Shown here one piece after another: positions 27,959 to 37,400 of a stretch of 64,000 bases of DNA. The notes beneath the pieces are model-generated. The model was not told the DNA's origin. It worked only from the letters and a program-made list of their open reading frames with translations, and did not search any database. Numbering within the stretch: the stretch's first letter is position 1; the number at the start of each line of letters is the position of its first letter. Source of the DNA: Salininema proteolyticum (GTDB lineage Bacteria; Actinomycetota; Actinomycetes; Mycobacteriales; Micromonosporaceae); contig NZ_JBHUNX010000001.1 of NCBI RefSeq assembly GCF_042685645.1, forward strand, positions 1,736,001 to 1,800,000, read 5' to 3'. Both the position numbers and the translations under genes were made by a program.

Positions 27959-28942
27959 TTGTCCACATCAACACGCATTCCCACGCCCTTGCGCGGGCAC
28001 GATTCCGCCCGCCGCGGGCTGCTCTTCCTCACCGCCACCGGACTGTCCTGGGGGACCACCGGCGCCGCGGCCGACCTCGTCTACCGGCTCGGCGACATGG
28101 GGCCGGCGGCCGTGTCCTTCTGGCGCCACCTCGGAGGACTGGTCCTCCTCGGCGCCTTCACCGTCCTGCGCCCGCGACGGGGCGGCAGGCCGACCGGAGC
28201 GACCGGACGACAGGGCCTCGGCCCGCTGCGGACGCCGCCCCGTCGGCTGGGCCTCCTGATCGCCATCGGCGTCGGTATGGCGGTGTTCCAGACCGCGTAC
28301 TTCGCCGCGGTCGAGGCCACTGGCGTCGCGGTGGCCACCATCGTCACGCTGGGCAGCGGTCCCGTTCTGACGGCCCTCGGCGGCAGGGCGCTCTTGGCCG
28401 AGCGCGTCGGGGGAGCCGGCGCCGCCGCCATGGCCGGAGCCCTTCTGGGACTCGGCGTCCTGGTGGGCGCCAACGCCGAGGGGGTCGTCAGGCCCTCCGG
28501 CGTCGCCCTCGGACTGCTGTCGGCGGGCGGCTACGCCGCCGTGACACTCCTGAGCCGGTCCGCCGGACGGGGAAGCGACGCGGTCGCCCCCGCCGCGCTC
28601 ACGCTCTGGTCGTTCGGGGTGGGCGCGGCAGTGCTGTTCCCTCTGGCCTGGCTCGAGGGGCTTCTCCCGCAGGGGGAAGGGCTTTGGCCGACGGCCGGAG
28701 TCCTTCTCTACATGGCGTTGTTCACGACTGCCCTGGCCTATCCGCTGTATTTCGCGGGAACGGCACGGGTGTGCGCGGCGACGGCGTCGGTCATGATGCT
28801 CCTCGAACCGGCCACGGCGGCCCTGCTCGCCGTCGCCTTCCTCGGGGAACGGCTCACGGCCGCCACCGCGACGGGGACGGCTCTGCTTCTGGCGTCGATA
28901 GTCGGACTGGCCCTGGCCGAGTCGCGCCGTCGGACGGGATGA
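27959..28942 (+). CDS. EamA/DMT-superfamily transporter
   Basis: About 327 aa and ten hydrophobic helices, arranged as two EamA repeats: GLSWGTTGAAADLVYRLG opens the first, and AVFQTAYFAAVEATGVAVAT and MMLLEPATAALLAVAFLGE are classic family blocks. It should export small metabolites such as amino acids or nucleosides. The start is a TTG in either case. 27959 is chosen for CAGGGAG eight bases ahead; a TTG at 27929 adds ten residues. The 357 bases between the SUMF1 gene and this start hold a possible gene fragment and a leader ORF, listed separately. Confidence 0.85.
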   Translation: MSTSTRIPTPLRGHDSARRGLLFLTATGLSWGTTGAAADLVYRLGDMGPAAVSFWRHLGGLVLLGAFTVLRPRRGGRPTGATGRQGLGPLRTPPRRLGLLIAIGVGMAVFQTAYFAAVEATGVAVATIVTLGSGPVLTALGGRALLAERVGGAGAAAMAGALLGLGVLVGANAEGVVRPSGVALGLLSAGGYAAVTLLSRSAGRGSDAVAPAALTLWSFGVGAAVLFPLAWLEGLLPQGEGLWPTAGVLLYMALFTTALAYPLYFAGTARVCAATASVMMLLEPATAALLAVAFLGERLTAATATGTALLLASIVGLALAESRRRTG

Positions 28943-28992
28943 CTTCCGGAGGCGGGTCGGACCGCGATTGAAGGGCCGCCCGCCCGGAAGAG

Positions 28993-29028
28993 ACCCCATT
29001 GATCGAGTGATCGCTCGGTCAATGGGGT
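28993..29028. promoter_or_regulatory. TetR operator, 36-bp palindrome in front of tetR
   Basis: Outer arms ACCCCATTGA and TCAATGGGGT enclose CGAGTGATCGCTCG, which is nearly self-complementary. The site sits immediately before the tetR start and should be autoregulatory. The inner core recurs downstream at 29647. Confidence 0.75.
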
Positions 29029-29041
29029 ATCCTCGGGACCC

Positions 29042-29633
29042 ATGCGCACCGTCAATCCCGAGCAGCACGCCCGCAAGCGCGCGGCGATCCTGGAGTCCGC
29101 GGCCGTCGAGTTCGCCGAGAAGGGGGTGGACGGAGCCTCCACGGCGGCGATCTGCCGCCGGGCCGGCATAGGATCGGGCACCCTGTTCCACTATTTCCCC
29201 ACCAAGAACGCGCTCTTCCACGCCTTGTTCGCCGACGACCTGGCGACCAACACGGAGGCCTGCCGCCGGGCTCTGGCCGACCGCGACCCCCGCCTCCGGG
29301 CTGGACTCCCTCGTCGCCCATCTGGTGTCGGAGCTGGGGGACCCGCTGGTGCCGGGGCTCGCCGCCGCCGCGATGCTCCAGGTCAACCGCGACCCGAAAT
29401 TCGCCGCCCTCATGGCCGCCGACGAGCGCCAGACCTTGACGACGCTGACCGCCCTGCTCGACCGCATGGCGGAGGACGGCGCCGACCTGCCCTTCCCTCC
29501 CGCCCGGGTGGCCCGATGGGTCGCCTCGATCATCGACTCGCTCTTCCTGTCGGCCATGGAGGAGGACTTCGACCCCGAGTCCCACCTGCGGGAACTGCGG
29601 CGGATAACGGCCTGGCTCACTGGCAGGGCCTGA
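29042..29633 (+). pseudogene. TetR-family regulator interrupted by a single-base frameshift
   Basis: The first frame gives a good TetR HTH: KRAAILESAAVEFAEKGVDG, then AAICRRAGIGSGTLFHYFPT and KNALFHALFADDL. Coding then leaves frame near a run of five C (29286-29290). With four C it would read DRDPASGLDSLVAHLVSELG and continue through PGLAAAAMLQVNRDPKFAAL to LRRITAWLTGRA, giving about 196 aa. Both halves are convincing and both presumed operators are intact, so either the break is very recent or the base count is an error. Confidence 0.75.
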
Positions 29634-29646
29634 CCGGCGGTCTTTT

Positions 29647-29669
29647 AATAGAGCAATCACTCTGTTATT
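29647..29669. promoter_or_regulatory. Second TetR operator, upstream of the secreted TIM-barrel gene
   Basis: AATA-GAG-CAATCA-CTC-TGTTATT is palindromic. On the other strand its core is AGAGTGATTGCTCT, matching CGAGTGATCGCTCG of the tetR operator at 11 of 14 positions. It also supplies an AT-rich promoter for the gene at 29704. Confidence 0.65.
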
Positions 29670-29703
29670 GTGAGGGTCCATCGACCATCGCAAGGAGGCG
29701 ACC

Positions 29704-30909
29704 ATGCCACGGAAACACCACCGCCCCGGCAGCACACGACCGATATGGACCCGCAGAGGAGCGCTAGCCGGGGCATTGGTGCTCGGAGCCATTGGAGCGA
29801 CCACTCCACTGGCCTCCCTCGGCGCGAAAGCGGCAGGCCGACGTGACGAGGAACCCGACCCCGAGCCGGGACTCCGCGACCGGGGAGTTTGCTACACAGT
29901 CAAGAAGGGCGACACTCCCTCGACGGCCTGGAGCGCCGAGCGCATGCGCGAGGACATCCGGGCCGTCGACGAGGACCTGCACGCCAACGCCGTCAAAGTC
30001 ACCGGCGACGGAGTCGAGAGGCTGGCGGCCACGGCCGAGGCGGCCGCCGAGCGAGGCCTCCACCTGCGCATCGAACCCACCCTCGCCGACCGGCCCCGCC
30101 AAGAGATCCTCGACCACCTCGCCGAGGTCGGCGCGCACGCGCGGGAACTGCGCCGCCAGGGCGCCGGCGTCGAGTTCAGCGTCGGCTGCGAGTTCTACCT
30201 CTTCGTCCCGGGCATCATCCCCGGCTCCAACGCCCTGGAGAGGGTGCAGAACCTCCTGAAGGGGAACTACGACCCCGAAGAGGCGGACCGCGAGACCGCC
30301 GCCTTCATCGCCGACGCCGCCCGGACCGGCCGGTCGGTCTTCGACGGGCCCCTCAGCTACGCCTCCGCCCAAGGGGACGCCGTGGACTGGGACCTCTTCG
30401 ACATCATCGGAATCGACTACTACGCCCACTTCCCGGAACACGAGAAGTACGTCCGCCAGATGCGGAGCTACCACGGCCGCGGCAAACCCGTCGTGCTCGC
30501 CGAGTTCGGCTGCGTCACCTACGAGGGAGCGCCCCAGGACGGAGGCATGGGGTGGAACCAGGTCGACTACACCGTCGACCCGCCCATGATCACCGGCGAC
30601 CCGGTCCGCAGCGAACGCGCCCAAGCCGACTACGTCGGGGAGATCGCCGACGCGGCCGCCGCCGCGGGCCTTCGGGGCGCCTACGCCTTCGACTTCGTCG
30701 AACCCGCCTCGCCGCACGTCCCCGACGAACCCGTATACGACCTCGACACGGTCTCCTACGGACTGGTCAAACCGGTCTTCGACGACTTCCGTGACCCGGA
30801 GAGCGACTGGCACTGGGAACCGAAGGAGGCCTTCCGAATCCTGTCCGAACGCTATGCCCGCGCCCGGAAGAGCGGCGGGACGGAAGAGAACTGTGACATG
30901 AATCCTTAA
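29704..30909 (+). CDS. Exported TIM-barrel glycosidase-like protein (family often labelled abortive infection protein)
   Basis: 401 aa. A twin-arginine-like signal (WTRRGALAGALVLGAIGA) leads into GVCYTVKKGD, then RMREDIRAVDEDLHANAVKV and LHLRIEPTLADRP, the alternating strand-helix pattern of a TIM barrel. VEFSVGCEFYLFVPGIIPGS and GKPVVLAEFGCVTYEG carry glutamates at strand ends placed like the acid/base and nucleophile of clan GH-A hydrolases. I know close relatives only as hypothetical or abortive infection proteins, a label with little support. The operator at 29647 and the neighbouring TetR gene indicate paired control. Confidence 0.7.
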   Translation: MPRKHHRPGSTRPIWTRRGALAGALVLGAIGATTPLASLGAKAAGRRDEEPDPEPGLRDRGVCYTVKKGDTPSTAWSAERMREDIRAVDEDLHANAVKVTGDGVERLAATAEAAAERGLHLRIEPTLADRPRQEILDHLAEVGAHARELRRQGAGVEFSVGCEFYLFVPGIIPGSNALERVQNLLKGNYDPEEADRETAAFIADAARTGRSVFDGPLSYASAQGDAVDWDLFDIIGIDYYAHFPEHEKYVRQMRSYHGRGKPVVLAEFGCVTYEGAPQDGGMGWNQVDYTVDPPMITGDPVRSERAQADYVGEIADAAAAAGLRGAYAFDFVEPASPHVPDEPVYDLDTVSYGLVKPVFDDFRDPESDWHWEPKEAFRILSERYARARKSGGTEENCDMNP

Positions 30910-31009
30910 CGGAATAGCCGTCCCGACAAGAACGTTCGACCAGAGGCCAGCGCCCCGGGGCGTCCGACCGCCCCGGGGCCACCCGACGAACGACTGGAAG
31001 GACGCCTCT

Positions 31010-32104
31010 GTGTCTACCGACCTGTTCACCCCGATCCGCCTGCGGAACCTGGACATCCCCAACCGGATCTGGATGTCCCCGATGTGCCAGTACTCCGCCG
31101 ACTCCTCCGGACCCCTCACCGGAGCGGCCAACGACTGGCACCACCAGCACTACGTCTCCCGAGCCGTCGGCGGAACCGGCCTGGTCATGGTAGAAGCGAC
31201 CGGAGTCTCCCCCGAAGGCCGCATCAGCCCCTACGACCTGGGACTGTGGAACGACGCCCAGGCCGACGCGCTCGCCCGCGTCGTCGCGGGCGTCCGCGAA
31301 GCCGGATCGGTGGCGGCGATCCAACTCGGACACGCCGGACGCAAGGCCGGAACCGACACCCCGTGGCGCGGCGGAAGGCCGCTGAGCGAGGAGGAGGGCG
31401 GCTGGAGGCCCTACGGGCCCAGCGCGGTGCCGTTCGCGGAGGGCGACCCCGTCCCTCACGAACTCACCCACGCCCAGATGGAGGAGATCATCGACCAGTT
31501 CGCCGCCTCGGCCCGCCTGGCCCTGCGCGCGGGCATACAGGCCGTCGAGATCCACGGCGCCCACGGCTACCTGATCTCCAGCTTCCTCTCGCCCGCGGCG
31601 AACCGGCGCACCGACGAGTACGGCGGTTCCTTCGAGAACCGGGCGCGGTTCCCCCTCGCCGTCGTCGACGCCGTCCGCGAGGTCTGGCCCTCCGACCTCC
31701 CCGTCTTCTTCCGCATCTCCGCCACCGACTGGATCGGGACCGACGGCTGGACCGACGACGACACCGTCCGCCTCGCCCCGCTCCTGGCCGAGCACGGCGT
31801 CGACCTGCTCGACAACTCCAGCGGCGGCAACGTCCCGCGCGCCGACATCCCCGTCGGCCCCGGATACCAGGTGCCCTTCGCCTCCAGGGTCCGGAAGGAA
31901 ACCGGACTGCCCACCGCGGCCGTCGGGCTCATCACCGAGCCGGCACAGGCGGAGAAGATCATCGCCGACGGCGAGGCCGACGCCGTGCTCCTCGGGCGTG
32001 AACTGCTGCGCGACCCCTACTGGGCCCGCCATGCCGCCCGCGAGCTCGGCTCGGACGTCGAGGACCGCCCGCTGACCCCGCCGATCCAGTACGGCAGGGC
32101 TTGA
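31010..32104 (+). CDS. Old yellow enzyme, YqjM/NamA-type NADPH dehydrogenase
   Basis: FMN-dependent ene-reductase of 364 aa. Cys 26 and Tyr 28 in SPMCQYSA are the residues that tune the flavin in YqjM-type enzymes. HGAHGYLISSFLSPAANRRTDEYGG is the substrate/FMN-binding block and AVGLITEPAQAEKIIADGEA lies near the C-terminal FMN-phosphate site. It reduces alpha,beta-unsaturated carbonyls, probably as a detoxification or ancillary step. GTG start with GGAAGGA upstream. Ends 157 bases before the convergent fructokinase gene. Confidence 0.93.
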   Translation: MSTDLFTPIRLRNLDIPNRIWMSPMCQYSADSSGPLTGAANDWHHQHYVSRAVGGTGLVMVEATGVSPEGRISPYDLGLWNDAQADALARVVAGVREAGSVAAIQLGHAGRKAGTDTPWRGGRPLSEEEGGWRPYGPSAVPFAEGDPVPHELTHAQMEEIIDQFAASARLALRAGIQAVEIHGAHGYLISSFLSPAANRRTDEYGGSFENRARFPLAVVDAVREVWPSDLPVFFRISATDWIGTDGWTDDDTVRLAPLLAEHGVDLLDNSSGGNVPRADIPVGPGYQVPFASRVRKETGLPTAAVGLITEPAQAEKIIADGEADAVLLGRELLRDPYWARHAARELGSDVEDRPLTPPIQYGRA

Positions 32105-32152
32105 TCCGCGCCGCGCCACCGGCCGAAACCCTCGCCCGACAGGGCCTGAACG

Positions 32153-32193
32153 CCGCAAGACCGCCGACACAACGCTGGACGGCGGTCTTGCGG
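32153..32193. terminator. Bidirectional terminator hairpin, 14-bp perfect stem
   Basis: CCGCAAGACCGCCG (32153-32166) pairs with CGGCGGTCTTGCGG (32180-32193) around a 13-base loop, between the convergent ene-reductase and fructokinase genes. Confidence 0.75.
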
Positions 32194-32261
32194 TACGGCG
32201 TCAGGCCGGGCTCAATCGCCACCGCCGGCCGGGTCGATGACACTGTGCACGCTCGATCGAA

Positions 32262-33212
32262 CTAACCCCGGTCGACCTCCGGCTTCCGGTCGCCAGCGAG
32301 TTCTTTCCGCCACGGAGGGTTCGCCCCCGCACGCGACACAGTCACCGCCGCGACCTCGGCCGCGAACTCCATCGCCTCACGCCACTGATCGGACGTCATC
32401 GCCTCCAGACCCGACCGGTCCCGCGCGACCCGACCGACCGCGTCGATCAAAGCGCCCATATAGGAGTCACCCGCGCCGATCGTGTCCGCGACCTCGGCGC
32501 GAGCCAGGGCCACCTCGATCTCCTCACCGTTGAGGAACGCCGTGCTCCCGGCGCTGCCCCGAGTGAGGACCAAGACCCCGGGGCACCGCTCCGCCCACTG
32601 GCGAGCGCTCGCGAGCGCGTCCCTTTCCGGGTAGTACCACGACAGGTCCTCGTCGGAGACCTTCACGATGTCGCTCAAGCCGACCAGCTCTTCGACGCGC
32701 GGAAGTACCCGGTCGCGATCGGTGGTGATGGCGGGGCGCGCGTTGGGGTCGAAACTGAGCAGAGCCGTCGGCCGGGACCGTCGGTATAGGTCGGCGATGG
32801 CGTCGGCGCCCGGTTCGAGGACGGTGGCGATGGAACCGATGTGGACGAAGGCGGGGGCGTCGCCGCCCTCGAGCGCCGTCCCCGCCTGCTCGAGTGAGAG
32901 GTCCCAGTGGAGGTCGAAGTCGTAGCTTGCCGATCCGTTCGCGTCGAGTTCGGCGCGGGCAGTCGACGTTCGTCCGGTGGCCGGCGGGACGTTCGCGAGC
33001 CGTACGTGCGACTCGTCCAGCCAACGGCGGATAGCGGTCCCGTGGGCGTCGGCTCCGATGCTGGTGAGGAGGGTCGGTCGGTGGCCGAGCCGTCCCAGGG
33101 TGAGGGCGACGTTGGCGGGGCTCCCGCCCGGGTGGGAGGCGGTCGTCCCGTCCGGGCGCACGACGATGTCGATGAGCGCTTCGCCCGCTACGAGGATGCG
33201 GTCGGCGGCCAT
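32262..33212 (-). CDS. PfkB-family sugar kinase, probable fructokinase
   Basis: 316 aa. N-terminal ILVAGEALIDIVVRPDG and HPGGSPANVALTLGRLG are the ribokinase/PfkB opening; the C-terminal signature DTIGAGDSYMGALID provides the anion hole and catalytic Asp. It phosphorylates a free sugar with ATP. Its ATG overlaps the stop of the AGE-family isomerase by one base (TAATG). If that isomerase turns mannose into fructose, this kinase would deliver fructose 6-phosphate to glycolysis. Last gene of the four-gene glycan operon read from 38744. Confidence 0.88.
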   Translation of the reverse strand: MAADRILVAGEALIDIVVRPDGTTASHPGGSPANVALTLGRLGHRPTLLTSIGADAHGTAIRRWLDESHVRLANVPPATGRTSTARAELDANGSASYDFDLHWDLSLEQAGTALEGGDAPAFVHIGSIATVLEPGADAIADLYRRSRPTALLSFDPNARPAITTDRDRVLPRVEELVGLSDIVKVSDEDLSWYYPERDALASARQWAERCPGVLVLTRGSAGSTAFLNGEEIEVALARAEVADTIGAGDSYMGALIDAVGRVARDRSGLEAMTSDQWREAMEFAAEVAAVTVSRAGANPPWRKELAGDRKPEVDRG

Positions 33213-34444
33213 TACGATCCCTCCGTCTGGCGGAGGGCGCGGGCGAAGGAACGCTTCAACCCCGCCACGGGCAGGAGCGTGGCCTGAACCGTGTGGTAGA
33301 GGTCGGGTTTTCCGGGCCACACGGTGGCCTCCGGCGTGCCGTCCGGTGCGAGTTCGTGGTGCCACGATCCGTTCTCGGCGTCGATGAAGGCGTCGGCGGC
33401 GTACGCCCACCATTCGTCGTACAGGTCCCCGTAGGATGAGTCCCCGGTGCGTTCGTGGAGGGCGTAGGCGGTGTTGATCGCCTCGACGGCCACCCAGTGC
33501 ATCCGTCGCGTGACGACCGGCCGGTCGTCCCAGTCGGTGGTGTAGACGAACCCGTCGTGGCCGTCGGCGCCCCAGGCCTTTCGGGCCTGGTCGAACAGTG
33601 CGACGGCGGCGGCGAGGGTGCGGTCGTCCGGTTCGCCCGTCGCTTCGGCGTGGAGGAGCAGGCGCGCCCATTCGAAACCGTGGCCGGGGGTGGCCCCATA
33701 GGGTTTGAAGGGGTCGTCCTGCTTGTCGCTGTTGTACTCGAGGTCGGCGCTCCAGGAGGCGTCGAAGTGTTCGGGGAGGCGGTTCCCGTGCGCTCGGGCG
33801 AGGTCGATGACGAACTCGCAGGCGGTGCGCGCGCGTTCGCGCCAGGCCTCGGCGCCTCCGCCGAGTTCCGACATCGCCGGTGTCTTCGATATCTCGACGG
33901 TGTCGGCCACGGCGAGCAGCGCCTCCACCGAGTGCATGGTGGAGTTCAGGCCCCGGTATTCCTCGCAGGTGGAGAACGACGAGTCCCAGGCGTCGCGCGG
34001 GCGCCCTACGCTCGCGTCCCAGAACTTGTCGAGGTAGACGGAGGCGGACTCGGTGAGGAGCTGTTGTGCCCCTTCGAGGCCGGCGGTCAGCGCGGAGGAG
34101 GCGGCGAGCATGACGAAGGCGTGGTCGTAGCAGCTCTTGCCGGCCTCGGCCGTGCCGTCCGGGCGGATCGCGGGGTGCCAGCCGCCGTGCCGGTCGTCGT
34201 GGAGGTCGGTCCGCAGTTTGTCCAGGGCCGCCTGCGCGTAGGCGCGGCCGGCGTCCCGGCCGCGTATCGCGCCGAGGGAGTGGACGTGCGTCATGCGCGC
34301 CGCGATCCACGTGAACGTGGAGGAGCGCGTGTCGGTCCGTCCGCGGTCGTCGAGGTAGCTGCCCGGGTCGCCGTCGGCTCCGAACGACATCAGGCGGTCG
34401 TACTCGGCCGACAGCCAGGCGGGTGTTCCCGGTCGTGGTGTCAT
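33212..34444 (-). CDS. AGE-family sugar isomerase/epimerase, probable mannose isomerase
   Basis: 410 aa, the length of N-acylglucosamine 2-epimerase family (alpha/alpha-6 barrel) enzymes. Characteristic blocks are RSSTFTWIAARMTHVHSLG near the N-terminus, GGWHPAIRPDG, KSCYDHAFVMLAAS, RGLNSTMHSVEALLA, GATPGHGFEWARLLLH and MHWVAVEAINTAYALHERTG, which supply the His/Glu catalytic and sugar-binding positions. The family includes mannose isomerase (mannose to fructose), YihS and cellobiose epimerase. Flanking alpha-mannosidase and fructokinase genes favour mannose isomerase. AAGGA lies ahead of the ATG at 34444. Confidence 0.82.
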   Translation of the reverse strand: MTPRPGTPAWLSAEYDRLMSFGADGDPGSYLDDRGRTDTRSSTFTWIAARMTHVHSLGAIRGRDAGRAYAQAALDKLRTDLHDDRHGGWHPAIRPDGTAEAGKSCYDHAFVMLAASSALTAGLEGAQQLLTESASVYLDKFWDASVGRPRDAWDSSFSTCEEYRGLNSTMHSVEALLAVADTVEISKTPAMSELGGGAEAWRERARTACEFVIDLARAHGNRLPEHFDASWSADLEYNSDKQDDPFKPYGATPGHGFEWARLLLHAEATGEPDDRTLAAAVALFDQARKAWGADGHDGFVYTTDWDDRPVVTRRMHWVAVEAINTAYALHERTGDSSYGDLYDEWWAYAADAFIDAENGSWHHELAPDGTPEATVWPGKPDLYHTVQATLLPVAGLKRSFARALRQTEGS

Positions 34445-34499
34445 AATCCGTCCTTTCAACAAGTCAGGGGCGGCCCCGTCGGAGCCGCCCCCGGGGGTC

Positions 34500-37400
34500 T
34501 CAGCGCTGGACGCGGAACGTCTTGACCTCGAACGGGCGGAGCGTGACCGGGACGCGGACCGTGCCCTCCGGCGTCTGCGTCGTTTCGGTCGCCTCTCCGG
34601 GGCGTTCGATCAGGTCGGCGTCGACGACGGTGCCCACCGGGAGGCCCGCCAGCTCGATCGAGGTCGACACCCGCGAGCCGGAGGACTCGTAGACGCGCAC
34701 CACGACGTCGCCGGAGCGGTCGTCGGCCAGCTTCACGGCGCTGACGATGACTGCCGGGTCGAGCGAGCTCGCCAGGGCGGGCACCTCGGAGCCGGTCGCC
34801 GCGCGCAGCGGAGCCTGCAGGGCCCAGCCGGCCTCGGTGGCCGACTCGGGCGTGGCGCCGACGAGCACGCCGAAGCGCATCCGGTGGCGGCCGCGGTCGG
34901 CCCGCGGGTCGGGGAACTTCGGGGCCCGCAGCAGGGAGAAGCGGGCGTTCTGCACGACCTCCCGGCCATTGCTCTCGCGGCCTACGTCGAACCCGTGGCT
35001 GGACTCGTTGAGGAACGCGACGCCGAAGCCCGGCTCCTGGACCAGGAACCACCGCTGGGCGTGCGTCTCGAACCGCGCCGCCTCCCACGAGGTGTTGGTG
35101 TGGTTGGCGCGGCGGTGGTAGCCGAACTGCGTCTCGGCCGCGACCTCGTCGGTGAACACCTCGACGGGGAAGGCGAGCTTGAGGAACTTCTCCTCCTCCT
35201 GCCAGTCGATGTCGCAGTCGACCACGAGCACGCGGCCGTCGTCGGAAAGCGAGAGGCGCTGCGTGATCGACGAGTTTCCGAACTCGCGCTTCACCGCGAT
35301 CGCGTCGCCGTCGACGGTCACCTCCGCCGGACCGTCCAGGTCCTCGCGCATGGCGAAGTAGTGCGCGTCGACGTCCCAGGCGTCCCACATGTTCGGGAAG
35401 TCCTGGTGCAGCTGGAGTGCGTTGCCGACCCTGCCCTGGGCGATCGCCTCGCGCCCGGTGGCGCGGTCGACGAGGCTGCGCACGTGGCCGCTGCCGTCGA
35501 CCTCTACGCGAACGGACTCGCTCTCCAGCACGAAAACCCCGACTTCGGCGCGTGCGGAGGACGGCGCTGCGGGCTCGGCGACGGCGACCGCTCCGGCGGG
35601 CACGCCGCGCTGTGCGACCGGTGCGGCGTTCACTGCCAGTTCCGCGTCGACCGGCGCGGCGTCGAGGCCGTCAGCTCCGGCCGACGCGTCGAGGGCGGTG
35701 AGCGACTCGGAGATGATGCGCCTCAGGGCCGTCGCGACTCGTTCGTACCGCTCTTCGGCCTCGCGGTGGACCCAGGCGATCGAGGTCCCGGGGAGGATGT
35801 CGTGGAACTGGAGAAGCAGGACTTCCTGCCACAGCGAGTCGAGTTCGTCGTAGGGGTATTCGCGGCCGGCGCGCACAGCGGCCGCCGCGGCCCACAGCTC
35901 GGCCTCGGCCAGCAGACGCTCGCTGGTGCGGTTGCCCTGCTTGGTGAGGTGCTGGGTGGTGAACGTGCCCCGGTGCAGCTCGAGGTATAGCTCCCCGCGC
36001 CACACTCCGGGGTCCGGCAGTTCGGCCATGGCCTTGTCGAAGAAGTCGTTCGGCGACTCGAAGACCACCTGCGGGCTGCCTTCGAGGTCCGCCATGCGCT
36101 TGGCGCGCGCGAGCATCTCGCGGGTGGCGCCGCCGCCTCCGTCGCCCCAGCCGGTCGGCGCCAGGGAGTGGCGGGCGACCGACTTCTCCTTGAACTGGCG
36201 GGCCGCCCGGGCGACCTCCTCGCCCGACAACTGGGCGTTGTAGGTGTCCATCGGCGGGAAGTGGGTGAAGATCCGGCTGCCGTCGTTGCCCTCCCACAGG
36301 AAGGAGTGGTGCGGGAACCGGTTGACCTGGTTCCAGGAGATCTTCTGCGTGAGGAACCAGTCGAAGCCCGCGCCGACGAGGATCTGGGGCAGGGCGCCGG
36401 AGTAGCCGAAGCTGTCGGGAAGCCAGGCGCCCTTGCACTCGACCCCGAACTCCTCGCGGAAGAACCGCTGTCCCTGGCTGATCTGCCGAATGAAGCTCTC
36501 ACCGGAGGGCAGCACCGCGTCGGGCTCGACCCACATGCCGCCGATCGGCACGAAGCGGCCGGACTCAACGGCCTTCTTGATGCGCGCGAACACCTCGGGC
36601 CGCTCCTGCTTGACCCAGGCGTACTGCTGGGCGCTGGACATCGCGTGCACGAAGTCGTCGTCCTCGTCCAGGAGCGTGGCCATGGAGCTGGAGGTCCGCG
36701 CGACCTTGCGCACCGTCTCCCGCAGCGGCCACAGCCAGGCGGAGTCGATGTGCGCGTGGCCGACCGCCGAGATCCGGTGGGCGCTGGGCTCGGCCGGGCT
36801 CGACAGGACCCCCTGCAGTTCGGCCCTGCCGTCCGCCGCGGTAGCCGGGATGTCTCGAAGGTCGACGCGGTCGAGGGCGGCGTCCAGGGCCCGGAGGATC
36901 TTGGCGCGCCTCGCCGAGTCCTCGGGCAGTTCGGCCGCGAGCTGGTGCAGGACCTCTATGTCGTGGACGAGCTCGAAGACCTCCTCCTCGAACACGCACA
37001 CGTCGACCCGGCGGACGCGGTAGAGCTGCTCGTCGCTGGAGGTGAGCACGTCGCCCTGCTCGGTCGGCAGGAACGGGTGGTAGTCCAGCAGGACCGGGTT
37101 CGAGGCGGCCTCGACGAAGTACTCGATCTTCTCGCCGCCCCGGGCCTCGGGGGAGACGGGGATCCACTGCGCCCTGGGGTTGAGCGAGCGCACCGCCGCG
37201 CCGTCGGCGGTGTAGACGAGCCCTTCGGCCTGGAATCCGGGCATGTTGATGTCGAATCCGAGGTCGGCGACGATCTCGACGCGGCGTCCCGCGAAGGAGG
37301 CCGGCACCTCTCCGGTGAGGCGCAGCCAGGTGGTGTCCCAGGCCCGGCCCCAGCGGTCGCCGACGGCGACCGGGGCGTAGTCGGCCTCGAGGCCCTGCGC

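Noticed and set aside
29704..30909. Calling the exported TIM-barrel protein a phage-defence abortive infection gene
   Set aside because: The label exists for relatives, but the Tat-like signal and GH-A-like glutamates do not suit an intracellular defence effector, and no defence neighbour is present.
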